A stretch of 64,000 bases of DNA from positions 1-64,000 of the forward strand of contig JBMOON010000040.1 of NCBI GenBank assembly GCA_049323295.1. The letters are read 5' to 3'. The translations under genes were made by a program, and so were the position numbers. The stretch is from JADFDG01 sp049323295 (lineage in GTDB: Bacteria > Pseudomonadota > Gammaproteobacteria > Pseudomonadales > JADFDG01). Positions 38,351 to 46,896 of this stretch are shown here, piece after piece. Numbering within the stretch: the first letter of the stretch is position 1; the number at the start of each line of letters is the position of its first letter. The notes below the pieces were generated by a model. The model saw nothing but the letters and a program-made list of their open reading frames with translations. It was not told where the DNA came from and searched no databases.

Positions 38351-39358
38351 GTGGTCTTTCCTGCCCGTGGACCCTATCCCTTGTCCCGTCCGCGCCGCCT
38401 GCGCCGCGACGATTTTTCGCGCCGGCTGGTGCGCGAAACCGTGCTCACCGCCGCCGATCTGATCTGGCCGGTGTTCGTCATCGAGGGACACAACCGGCGC
38501 GAGCCGGTGGCCAGCATGCCCGGCGTCGAGCGGTTGTCGGTCGATCTGCTGGTGCGGGAAGCGAAGGAAGCGGCGGCGCTGGGGATTCCCGCCATCGCGC
38601 TGTTTCCGGTGACGCCGGCGGAGAAGAAATCGGAGCGCGCCGAAGAGGCATGGAACGACGACGGGCTGGCGCAGCGGGCCGTGCGTGCGCTGAAGCAGGA
38701 TGTTCCGGGGCTCGGCGTCATCACCGATGTCGCGCTCGATCCGTTCACCACCCACGGCCAGGACGGCATCGTCGACGGCCAGGGCTATGTGCTGAACGAT
38801 GTCACCGTCGAGGCGCTGGTCGCGCAGGCACTGTCGCACGCGAAGGCCGGCGCCGACATCGTTGCGCCCAGCGACATGATGGACGGCCGGGTCGGCGCCA
38901 TCCGCGAGGCGCTGGAGCGTGCAGGGCATGTCAACACGCGCATTCTCGCCTACTCCGCGAAATACGCGTCTGCCTATTACGGCCCGTTCCGCGATGCGGT
39001 GGGTTCCGCCGGCAATCTCGGCAAGGGCAACAAGTACTCGTACCAGATGGATCCGGCCAATGCCGACGAGGCGCTGCACGAGATCGCGCTCGATCTCGCC
39101 GAAGGCGCCGACATGGTGATGGTCAAGCCCGGTATGCCGTACCTGGACATCGTGCGCCGGGTGAAGGACGAATTCCGCGTGCCGACTTTCGTTTACCAGG
39201 TGAGCGGAGAATACGCGATGCACATGGCGGCGGCGAAGAACGGCTGGCTGGCCGAAGAAGCCGTCATGATGGAATCCCTGCTGTGCATCAGGCGCGCCGG
39301 CGCCGACGCCATCCTCACCTATTTCGCTAAAAAGGCCGCCGCCGTCCTGGCGCGCTGA
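38351..39358 (+). CDS. hemB: Delta-aminolevulinic acid dehydratase (porphobilinogen synthase)
   Basis: A 335-residue HemB joining two 5-aminolevulinate molecules to porphobilinogen in tetrapyrrole synthesis. The start is GTG. Visible are the Schiff-base lysines (SAKYASAYYGPFR near 200 and VMVKPGMPYLD near 253), and the 'DPFTTHGQDG' loop, which lacks the Cys triad of zinc enzymes. That points to a magnesium-dependent enzyme of the pseudomonad type. The next gene starts 8 bases after its stop. The other hem genes are some 20 kb further on. Confidence 0.96.
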   Translation: MVFPARGPYPLSRPRRLRRDDFSRRLVRETVLTAADLIWPVFVIEGHNRREPVASMPGVERLSVDLLVREAKEAAALGIPAIALFPVTPAEKKSERAEEAWNDDGLAQRAVRALKQDVPGLGVITDVALDPFTTHGQDGIVDGQGYVLNDVTVEALVAQALSHAKAGADIVAPSDMMDGRVGAIREALERAGHVNTRILAYSAKYASAYYGPFRDAVGSAGNLGKGNKYSYQMDPANADEALHEIALDLAEGADMVMVKPGMPYLDIVRRVKDEFRVPTFVYQVSGEYAMHMAAAKNGWLAEEAVMMESLLCIRRAGADAILTYFAKKAAAVLAR

Positions 39359-39365
39359 GCGCGTC

Positions 39366-40505
39366 ATGACCTCGTTCGCCATTCCTTTCCATCGCCCGTC
39401 GTATTCCGCGCTCGAGGAGGAATACGTCCGCCGGGCGCTCGCGTCCGGAAAACTGCACGGCGCCGGTGAGTTCACGGCCCGCGCCGAAGCCTGGCTGCGG
39501 CGCGAAACCGGCGTTGCCGACGTTCTTCTGACGTCATCGTGCACGCATGCGCTGGAAATGGCGGCACTGTTGCTGGATGTCGGTCCGGGCGATGAAGTGA
39601 TCTGTCCTGGCTACACCTTCGTGTCGACCGCCAGCGCGTTCGCGTTGCGCGGTGCGCGACTGGTGTTCGTCGACATCGACCCGGGCACGATGAGCCTGGA
39701 TGTCGATGCGGTGCGGGCGGCGATCTCGCCGGCCACGAAAGGCATCGTGGCGGTGCACTATGCCGGTGCCTGCGGCGACCTCGGCGCATTGTCGGCGCTG
39801 GCCGATGCGCATGGCCTGTGGCTGGTCGAGGATGCGGCGCAGGGCGTGCGTGCGCGCTGGCGCGGCCGGGCGCTCGGCAGCATCGGCCGACTCGGCGCCT
39901 GCAGTTTCCATGCGACCAAGAATTTCACCGCCGCCGGCGAGGGCGGCGCGCTGCTGGTCAACGATCCGCGGCTGGCCGCGCGGGCGGAAATCCTGCGCGA
40001 CAAGGGCACCGACCGCGCGCGCTTTCTGCGCGGCGAAGTCGACGGCTACGGGTGGCAGGCCCTCGGTTCGAGCTACCTGATGACGGAAATGCAGGCGGCC
40101 TTCCTGTGTGCGCAGTTCGAGCGGGCCGATGAAATACAGGCCGCGCGCCTGTCCGTGTGGCGGCATTATCACGAAGCGCTGGCTCCGCTGGAGGCAGCGG
40201 GGCGGTTGTGCCGGCCGCGGCCGGCCGACGACGTCGAGCACAACGCGCATACCTATTTCCTGCGCACGGCGCACCGTGACGACCTGCTGGCCTGGTGCCG
40301 TGCGCGCGGCGTCGAGGTCGCCACGCATTTCGTACCGCTGCACGAGACGCCCGCGGGACGTCGCTACGGCGAATTCCGCGGCGAGGATCGCCACACGGCA
40401 AACGGCAGCGCGCAATTGCTGCGGCTGCCGCTGTGGGCCGGCATGCAGGACGCGCAGGTCGCGCAGGTGATCGATACCGTGCGGCAGTTTTTCGCCGCGC
40501 GCTGA
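39366..40505 (+). CDS. wecE: WecE/RffA-like sugar aminotransferase (DegT/DnrJ family)
   Basis: A 379-residue PLP-dependent aminotransferase. The match to E. coli WecE is long: 'SGKLHGAGEFTARAEAWL', 'SCTHALEMAALLLDVGPGDEVI', 'YTFVSTASAFALRGA', 'VHYAGACGDL', 'EDAAQGV', then the PLP lysine in 'SFHATKNFTAAGEGGAL' (about 185). WecE makes dTDP-4-amino-4,6-dideoxygalactose for enterobacterial common antigen. No other wec or O-antigen sugar genes lie in the window, so its pathway here is unknown. It begins 8 bases after hemB, suggesting one transcript. Confidence 0.9.
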   Translation: MTSFAIPFHRPSYSALEEEYVRRALASGKLHGAGEFTARAEAWLRRETGVADVLLTSSCTHALEMAALLLDVGPGDEVICPGYTFVSTASAFALRGARLVFVDIDPGTMSLDVDAVRAAISPATKGIVAVHYAGACGDLGALSALADAHGLWLVEDAAQGVRARWRGRALGSIGRLGACSFHATKNFTAAGEGGALLVNDPRLAARAEILRDKGTDRARFLRGEVDGYGWQALGSSYLMTEMQAAFLCAQFERADEIQAARLSVWRHYHEALAPLEAAGRLCRPRPADDVEHNAHTYFLRTAHRDDLLAWCRARGVEVATHFVPLHETPAGRRYGEFRGEDRHTANGSAQLLRLPLWAGMQDAQVAQVIDTVRQFFAAR

Positions 40506-40518
40506 AGCGCCGGCCGGG

Positions 40519-42147
40519 TCAGCGTGCCGGCGCGGGCGGCAGTGCCGCGCGTTGCGGTGCCGAGTCGACGGCGACCAGATACAGCGCGAACAGGCCGTCG
40601 GCATGGACCGGCGAGAAACCGGCCATCTGCGGCGCACCCTGGAACAGCACCAGTTTCCGTTCGCCGGGTGCCGGCATGCGCAGGCGATACCACGCATGCG
40701 GCGGATCGCCCGGCTGCATGCCGAAATAGGCGCCGCCCAGCCATGCGCCGGCGATGGCCTCGTTGGTCGGCAGATACACGACCGGCACGCGTTCCTCGAT
40801 CGCCGGGTCGAGGTGATAGAACAATTCGGTGTTGGTGATCAGCACCCGCTCGATGTCGGGATTGCCGCGGACGATGCCGGCCACGGCCGCAGCCACATTG
40901 GCCCGGCGCTGGTTGGCGGCCGCCGACAGCGAACCGAAGTAGTCGCGGCCCGCCGGTACGCCGGCGATCGGCCAGCGCCGGTCACCGAACCCGGCCTTGA
41001 CCGGATCCAGTTGCAGGAAATGTTCGGCGAGCACGCACAGGCTCAGCACGCCGAAGGCCACCGCGACGCCGCGCCGGAAACGCGGCGACGGCCGCAATGA
41101 TCCCAGCCAGGCAAAGAAGAGCGGCCAGCCGATCGCCAGCGCGGGCAGTACGGAGAGGTAGTAGCGGCCTTCGTGGAAGGCGCTGCGGGTGGCCACGAAC
41201 CCGATGGCGATTGCCAGCCACAGCGCGGCGCCGGCGAACACCGGCCACCAGCGGCGCATCGGCGGCAGCGCGAGCGCGCACAGCGCGGGGACCGTCCACA
41301 ACGGATTGAAGGTGTCGAAAAAGCGCCAGGGTCCGCGCAGGCCTTCGGTGTGTGCGTGCTGCAGGACGGACGCCAGCTCGAGACGCCAGAGCATGTAGTC
41401 GCCGATCCGCTCCAGCGTGGCCAGCAGGTAAAGGGCATACAGGAAACCCGGCGCGCCGAGCAGGGCGAGCAGGGCGAAGCGTCGTTGCAGCAGCAGGTGC
41501 AGCGCCAGCGGCGCCAGCATGAAGATGCCTTCCGGGCGCAGCAGCGGCAGCAGCGAGAAGAGCACGACGGCTGCGCGTTCGCGGCCGGACACGAAGCACC
41601 AGATGCCGGCAGCCAGCGCCAGCGTCAGCCAGTTCTCGCCGTAGAAACTCAGAAAGACGAACGCGTACAGCGGCATCAATCCCAGCAGCAGCACCGAGAC
41701 CGTCATCGCCCGCCGCGTTGCGCCCAGTTGCAGGCCGGTCAGGTACACCAGCCACAGCGTCGCGCCGCCGGCGATCGCGTGCAGGGCACGCATCAACCAC
41801 AGCTCGCCGGCGGTCAGGGTTGCCAGCAGGCCGTCGGCCGCCGCGGCGCCCGGCAGCAGGTAACTCCAGTGATAGAGGGCGGGATCCGTCCAGGCCGTCT
41901 TCGCGAGGTAATAGCGCCAGGCGTCGTCGATCGCGAACACCTGTTGCCCGTCGACGACGCCCAGCGCCCACCATTCGGCGCGACCGCAGGTCACCCAGGC
42001 CAGCCCGACGTACAGCGCGACTACCGCCAGCAGCAGCCAGCCGGCGGGTTCCTGCAGGAAGGGGCGGCGGGTCGCCGCCGCAGGTTCGGGCTGCCGGCGG
42101 TGCGGCGGCCGGCCGGGGGGGCGGGTGTGGCGGCGGCGGTCGGTCAC
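40519..42147 (-). CDS. Multi-pass membrane protein, GT-39/ArnT-like glycosyltransferase candidate
   Basis: About 542 residues with roughly ten hydrophobic helices followed by a soluble C-terminal domain of about 140 residues. After the first helix, a loop with 'AIDDAWRYYLAKTAW' carries paired acidic residues, as in the polyprenyl-linked sugar transferases of the GT-C superfamily (PMT/ArnT). The start is set at a GTG (42147); a TTG at 42210 is possible. The N-terminus is Arg/Pro-rich. It converges with the WecE-like gene, so surface glycan modification is a reasonable but unproven role. Confidence 0.72.
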   Translation of the reverse strand: MTDRRRHTRPPGRPPHRRQPEPAAATRRPFLQEPAGWLLLAVVALYVGLAWVTCGRAEWWALGVVDGQQVFAIDDAWRYYLAKTAWTDPALYHWSYLLPGAAAADGLLATLTAGELWLMRALHAIAGGATLWLVYLTGLQLGATRRAMTVSVLLLGLMPLYAFVFLSFYGENWLTLALAAGIWCFVSGRERAAVVLFSLLPLLRPEGIFMLAPLALHLLLQRRFALLALLGAPGFLYALYLLATLERIGDYMLWRLELASVLQHAHTEGLRGPWRFFDTFNPLWTVPALCALALPPMRRWWPVFAGAALWLAIAIGFVATRSAFHEGRYYLSVLPALAIGWPLFFAWLGSLRPSPRFRRGVAVAFGVLSLCVLAEHFLQLDPVKAGFGDRRWPIAGVPAGRDYFGSLSAAANQRRANVAAAVAGIVRGNPDIERVLITNTELFYHLDPAIEERVPVVYLPTNEAIAGAWLGGAYFGMQPGDPPHAWYRLRMPAPGERKLVLFQGAPQMAGFSPVHADGLFALYLVAVDSAPQRAALPPAPAR

Positions 42148-42307
42148 GGGGTCGGGGCGGGCGACAGGGATCGGGACGACCAGTGTAGGTATCCCGGCCG
42201 GGGCCGGCAAAACGCCGGCCGGCGACTGTCATCAGGGCGCCGCAGGCGGACTGCTAGTATCGGGAGCAACCCCCCGCTGCCCGCGTACGGCCCCGATTTT
42301 TGCCGCC

Positions 42308-44404
42308 ATGAACCAGCCCGTTCCGCACATTGAATCCGCGATCGACCTCGACCGGCCCGACCTCTACACCAACCGCTGGCTGTCGCTGCTGCAGTTCAAC
42401 CTGCGGGTGCTCGACCAGGCGCTGGACGAACGTCATCCGCTGCTGGAGCGGCTGAAGTTCCTGATGATCTTCAGCGGCAACGTCGACGAGTTCTTCGAGA
42501 TCCGGATGGCGACGCTGAAGCAGCAGATCCGCACCGGCGAGGCGAAGGCCGATGCCGACGGCATGCTGCCGCAGGAGCTGCTGAAGAAGCTGCAGGCGCT
42601 GGTGCACGAGGCGGTGGCGAAGGAGTACCGCATCCTCAACGACGTGCTGATCCCGAAGCTGGCCGAAGAAAACATCCACTTCGTGCGCCGGCGGCACTGG
42701 ACCGCCGAACAGCGCGAATGGATCCGGCATTATTTCCGCGAGCAGGTGCAGCCGGTGCTGACGCCGATCGGTATCGATCTGGCGCATCCGTTCCCGCGCG
42801 TGGTCAACAAGAGCCTGAATTTCATCGTGTCGCTGGAGGGGCGCGATGCGTTCGGTCGCCAGCTCAACCTGGCCATCGTGCCGGCGCCGCGCTCCCTGTC
42901 GCGCCTGATCCGTCTGCCCGACCATCTGCAGACCAACGGCGGCGACAATTTCGTGTTCCTGTCGTCGATCATCCACGACAACGCCGACCTGTTGTTCCCC
43001 GGGATGAAGACCACCGGCTGCTACCAGTTCCGCATCACCCGCAACGCGGACCTGATGGTGGACGAGGGCAACGTCGAGGACCTGCCCGACGCACTGAAAT
43101 CCGGGTTGTTCTCGCGTCGCTACGGCGATGCGGTCCGGCTCGAAGTGGCCGACAACTGTCCGCAGCACCTGATCGATTTCCTGCTCGAGGAAACCGGGCT
43201 GGCCGAAGACGACCTGTATCGCGTCGACGGGCCGGTGAACCTGGCCCGGTTGCTGGCCATCGTCGACGTCAACCGGCCGCGCCTGAAATGGACGCCGTTC
43301 ATTCCCGGCCGCGGCAAGCGGGTGCCGACCGAGGGACCGCTGTTCGACGCACTGCGCGAACACGACATCCTGCTGCACCATCCGTACGAGTCGTTCGGTC
43401 CGGTGGTCGACCTGCTGGCGCAGGCGGCACGGGATCCGAACGTGCTGGCAATCAAGCAGACGCTGTACCGCACGCGCAACAATTCGCAGATCATCCAGCA
43501 TCTGATCGAGGCGGCGCGCAACGGCAAGGAAGTGACGGTCGTCGTCGAGCTGCGGGCGCGCTTCGACGAAGAGAACAACATCAACGACGCCACCCGGCTG
43601 CAGGAGGCGGGTGCGATCGTGGTGTACGGCATCGTCGGCTACAAGACGCATGCCAAGATGCTGATGATCGTGCGGCGCGAGGGCGACAAGCTGCGCCGCT
43701 ATTTCCATCTCGGCACCGGCAACTACCACGAGGGCACGGCGCGTCTCTACACGGACATCGGCCTGCTGTCCGCCGATGAAGAGCTGGGCGAGGACGTGCA
43801 CAAGATTTTCCTCGAGCTCACCGGCCTGGGCCGCGCGGCGCAGCTGAAGCACATCCTGCACGCGCCGTTCACCCTGCACAGCGGCCTGAAGGAAATGATC
43901 GAGCGCGAGATCGCCCATGCCCGCGACGGCCGGCCGGCCTGGGTGCGGATGAAGCTGAACTCGCTGACCGAGAAGGACCTGATACAGACGCTGTACCGCG
44001 CGTCGCAGGCCGGCGTGGCGGTGGATCTGGTCGTCCGCGGGATGTGTTGCCTGCGGCCCGGCGTCCCCGGCGTTTCCGACAACATCCGGGTTCGCTCGGT
44101 GATCGGCCGTTTCCTGGAGCACGCCCGGGTCTATGCCTTCGCCAACGGCGGCGATACCCGGCTCTACTGCGCCAGCGCCGACTGCATGGAGCGCAACCTG
44201 TTCCACCGGGTCGAGGTCGCGTTCCCGGTTCGCGACCCGAAACTGCGTCGCCGGGTCGAGGAGGAGTGCCTCGATCTCGCGCTGGCGGACAACGAGTCGG
44301 CCTGGCTGACCCTGGCCGACGGCAGCGCGGAGCGGGCAGTGCTCCTCGAGGCGGACAAGCCCCTCAACGTGCAGGCGGAACTGCTGGCGCGACTCGCGCG
44401 CTGA
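42308..44404 (+). CDS. ppk: Polyphosphate kinase 1
   Basis: A 698-residue PPK1 that polymerises the gamma-phosphate of ATP into polyphosphate. In order: N-domain ('YTNRWLSLLQFNLRVLDQAL'), head domain, then two phospholipase D-like catalytic domains. Key elements are the autophosphorylated His in 'YKTHAKMLMI' (about 455), 'HLGTGNYHEGTARLYTD' and the second His in 'LFHRVEVAFPV'. The length is normal. It starts with an ATG after 'CCGCC' and without an obvious ribosome site. In pseudomonads ppx lies next to ppk in the opposite orientation; here a four-gene cluster separates them. Confidence 0.97.
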   Translation: MNQPVPHIESAIDLDRPDLYTNRWLSLLQFNLRVLDQALDERHPLLERLKFLMIFSGNVDEFFEIRMATLKQQIRTGEAKADADGMLPQELLKKLQALVHEAVAKEYRILNDVLIPKLAEENIHFVRRRHWTAEQREWIRHYFREQVQPVLTPIGIDLAHPFPRVVNKSLNFIVSLEGRDAFGRQLNLAIVPAPRSLSRLIRLPDHLQTNGGDNFVFLSSIIHDNADLLFPGMKTTGCYQFRITRNADLMVDEGNVEDLPDALKSGLFSRRYGDAVRLEVADNCPQHLIDFLLEETGLAEDDLYRVDGPVNLARLLAIVDVNRPRLKWTPFIPGRGKRVPTEGPLFDALREHDILLHHPYESFGPVVDLLAQAARDPNVLAIKQTLYRTRNNSQIIQHLIEAARNGKEVTVVVELRARFDEENNINDATRLQEAGAIVVYGIVGYKTHAKMLMIVRREGDKLRRYFHLGTGNYHEGTARLYTDIGLLSADEELGEDVHKIFLELTGLGRAAQLKHILHAPFTLHSGLKEMIEREIAHARDGRPAWVRMKLNSLTEKDLIQTLYRASQAGVAVDLVVRGMCCLRPGVPGVSDNIRVRSVIGRFLEHARVYAFANGGDTRLYCASADCMERNLFHRVEVAFPVRDPKLRRRVEEECLDLALADNESAWLTLADGSAERAVLLEADKPLNVQAELLARLAR

Positions 44405-44593
44405 GCCGTTTCGCCGCCGGTCGCGGCAACGCCCCCGGCCGTCGGCCGGCCTCCGCAGCCGCCGCAAACCCTCAGGTACATGCCCGTATACGGCCGGCAC
44501 CGGCCGTCGTTCCTAATGGGCCGCTGGCGCCATTTGTCCCCCGCTGGCGCCCGTCGCCACTCCCGACAGGTCATGCCGGCAGCCACTATCCCG

Positions 44594-44612
44594 TTATCTA
44601 ACAACAAGATAA
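44594..44612. promoter_or_regulatory. Inverted repeat before the four-gene exported-protein cluster
   Basis: TTATCT and AGATAA form a 6-base inverted repeat spaced by 7 bases (AACAACA). It lies 41 bases before the ATG of the first cluster gene, in an otherwise AT-poor region. It could be an operator or a weak mRNA hairpin. The 249-base gap from ppk also contains a direct repeat of GCTGGCGCC (44522 and 44539), of no clear meaning. Confidence 0.45.
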
Positions 44613-44653
44613 GGCATCACCCGGCCGGACGCGGCCGGGCGACCGACAACCCC

Positions 44654-46162
44654 ATGTCCCTCCCAGTCCGGTTTGCCGTCCTCCTTGCGGGACTGTGCCT
44701 GGTCGTCGCGTCGTCGACGGCGCGGGCGGCGCTCGACCGTCTGGACGACGGCGAGATGGCGGAAGTCTCCGGCACCGGCATCGCGATCGCGCTGGAAAAT
44801 TTCCAGTTCGCGATGGCGCCGACCAGCTATTTCGAACAGTTCGGTTCCACACCGTCGAACCCCTGCACGGCCACCGGCAACGTGGCCGCCAACCAGAACT
44901 GCTGGCGCCGCGGCGACCTGCGCTGGTTCGGCATCAACATTTCCGATGCCTCGGCCGCGGGTTATCACTGGAACAACAGCACGGCCTGTACGCCGAACGC
45001 GGCCGGCGATTGTCCGCGCGGCGGCACCATCGGCTGGTTCTCGCCGTTCGACAACCCCTACATCATCCGCGCCTGGTCGCCGCAGGGCATGCACTACAAC
45101 GGCGACTGCATCAACGGCACCGACGGCGCGGGCGGCTGCAACGACGCCGTCAACACGACGAAGACCGTGTACGAATATCTGGCGCCGACGTCGCAGCCGA
45201 ACTACATCCTGTCGTTCTGGGGCGAGATCGAGGCCGGGACCACGCGCAACACCCAGACGCAGGCGCTGACGGTCGGCACCGGCGGCACCGGCTGGGGCCT
45301 GCTGAAGAGCCAGACGATCATCCGCGGCAACGCCGCCGGTTCGGTGTTCCGGATGTTCCAGTTCCCGCAGGCCGGTAACCAGACGTTCGCGATGTACTAC
45401 CACTCGTACCTGCGCGGCGATTTCCGTTTCAGCATCAACCAGGGCGCGGCACCGGTGGCGAATACCCCGGGAACGGTGCCGGTGTTCGCCACCGTCGAGG
45501 GTCTGACGTTCCGCAACGTGTCGGCCTTCGTGCCGATGGGCCAGCTGTATTACCAGGCGCTGACGCTCGGTGCCGTCGGCACGGCCGGAAACTTCTATCT
45601 CGAGCTGACGCCGATCCCGAACAACGCCACGGTCTACAACGAGTTCTACGGCATCCGCAGCGGCGACACGCGCGGCTACGAAACCGCCAAGTGCAGCGTG
45701 CCCGGGACGCCGACGGCGGCGCCGGCCGGCTGGACGGCCTGCGGCGGGGTGAATTCCGATTACGCCGTGTCGCACGGCTATTCCCGCTGGGGCGGCTGGT
45801 ATCCCGCCCGCTACGGCTACAGCGCGAGCGCCGATCCGCGCAACACCGCCAACCTCACCACCGACGGTTTCGTCTTCCAGGCCTGCAGCACCTGCGGCAT
45901 CTTCTACGCATTTGCCGACCGGCCGGTGGTCATCGACAAGCGCGGCGAAACGGCGAGCCGCCACCAGACGCAGAATTACAACTGCGCCACCGGCAACGCC
46001 GGCGGTTGTTCGTCGGCCGCCGCCGGCCCGATCACCGGCGGGCCGGGCAATGCCACGCGCACCTATCCGACCGCGGCGGTGAATCTGGGCGACGGTCGCA
46101 TCGAAGGCCTGTTGATCGACCACCTCCGCCTCGAAAGCTGTCCGAAAACGGGGGCTTGCTGA
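44654..46162 (+). CDS. Exported protein of unknown function, cluster gene A
   Basis: A 502-residue secreted protein. Residues 1-25 are a signal peptide (AGLCLVVASSTARA). Directly after it comes a motif shared by all four cluster proteins: 'LDRLDDGEMAEVSGTG' (27-42). The body is rich in Asn, Gly, Tyr and Trp. It has several Cys pairs enclosing short loops (for example C-x14-C near 70-85, C-x8-C, C-x9-C, C-x2-C) and ends with a Cys five residues after another (SCPKTGAC). This implies disulfide-stabilised loops in the periplasm or at the surface. The N-terminal motif resembles DUF6160-type proteins. No function can be assigned. Confidence 0.8.
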   Translation: MSLPVRFAVLLAGLCLVVASSTARAALDRLDDGEMAEVSGTGIAIALENFQFAMAPTSYFEQFGSTPSNPCTATGNVAANQNCWRRGDLRWFGINISDASAAGYHWNNSTACTPNAAGDCPRGGTIGWFSPFDNPYIIRAWSPQGMHYNGDCINGTDGAGGCNDAVNTTKTVYEYLAPTSQPNYILSFWGEIEAGTTRNTQTQALTVGTGGTGWGLLKSQTIIRGNAAGSVFRMFQFPQAGNQTFAMYYHSYLRGDFRFSINQGAAPVANTPGTVPVFATVEGLTFRNVSAFVPMGQLYYQALTLGAVGTAGNFYLELTPIPNNATVYNEFYGIRSGDTRGYETAKCSVPGTPTAAPAGWTACGGVNSDYAVSHGYSRWGGWYPARYGYSASADPRNTANLTTDGFVFQACSTCGIFYAFADRPVVIDKRGETASRHQTQNYNCATGNAGGCSSAAAGPITGGPGNATRTYPTAAVNLGDGRIEGLLIDHLRLESCPKTGAC

Positions 46163-46896
46163 TGCGCGCGCCGATCCTCCTCCTGCTGGGCCTGTTTGCG
46201 GCGCTGCCGGCGGCGTTTGCCGGCGATGCGTCGTCGGCCGCCATCTCCTCCGCGAACCTGTCCATGACGCAGCTGAGCGACGACGAAATGTCGGGCGTCC
46301 GTGGTCGCCAGGGCGTGGTCCTCGACCTGAAGCTGCGCAACAACGTCGATGCGGCCTATGCGCCGATCGGTTGCACGGTGGCCACCGGCACGCCGTTCGG
46401 TACGCCCAACCCCTGCCGCATCGGCATCGAATTCGCGGCACGTGCCGGCATCTGGCTGATGCTCAAGGAGTACTACGGCTACATGCAGCTGAAGGACATC
46501 CGTCTGGATGTCGCTTTCCTGCCGGGCACCAACACCGGGTTCCAGAACGCGGCGCGCTTCCAGAATGCCGCCGGCACCAGCTGCCTGCTGGCCGGACACG
46601 CGCTGGCTTCCTGCTGGCCGACCGGCGATGCGGCGATCAAGCTCAGTTATCCGGGCACCGACGGCCCGGCGGTCTACGACGATTTCTACAGCTTCCTCAA
46701 CGTCGGCCGCGCCTGGCTCGAATACGACTGCAACCCGGGCGGCAGCGGAGCCACGCTGTGCACGCCGGCCACTGCCGGCTACAACCGCGATACCACTACC
46801 GACAGCGCGTTCAGCATGCGCATGGCGGATTCCACGGCACTGAACGCACCGGCCCGGATGCGCTTCCTGGGCAATGCCTATGTTTTCGGTTTCTAG
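46162..46896 (+). CDS. Exported protein of unknown function, cluster gene B
   Basis: A 244-residue secreted protein, the smallest of the set. A signal peptide (1-20, ending AFA-GD) is followed by a Ser/Ala-rich spacer and the shared motif 'TQLSDDEMSGVRGRQG' (36-51), then 'VVLDLKLR'. The body has three Cys pairs (GC-x14-PC, SC-x9-SC, DC-x10-LC). Its ATG overlaps the stop of gene A by one base (TGATG), evidence of translational coupling. It probably functions with its neighbours. Confidence 0.8.
   Translation: MRAPILLLLGLFAALPAAFAGDASSAAISSANLSMTQLSDDEMSGVRGRQGVVLDLKLRNNVDAAYAPIGCTVATGTPFGTPNPCRIGIEFAARAGIWLMLKEYYGYMQLKDIRLDVAFLPGTNTGFQNAARFQNAAGTSCLLAGHALASCWPTGDAAIKLSYPGTDGPAVYDDFYSFLNVGRAWLEYDCNPGGSGATLCTPATAGYNRDTTTDSAFSMRMADSTALNAPARMRFLGNAYVFGF

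Noticed and set aside
42254..44500. 748-residue minus-strand frame opposite ppk
   Set aside because: Antisense to a full-length Ppk with catalytic histidines; no independent signal.
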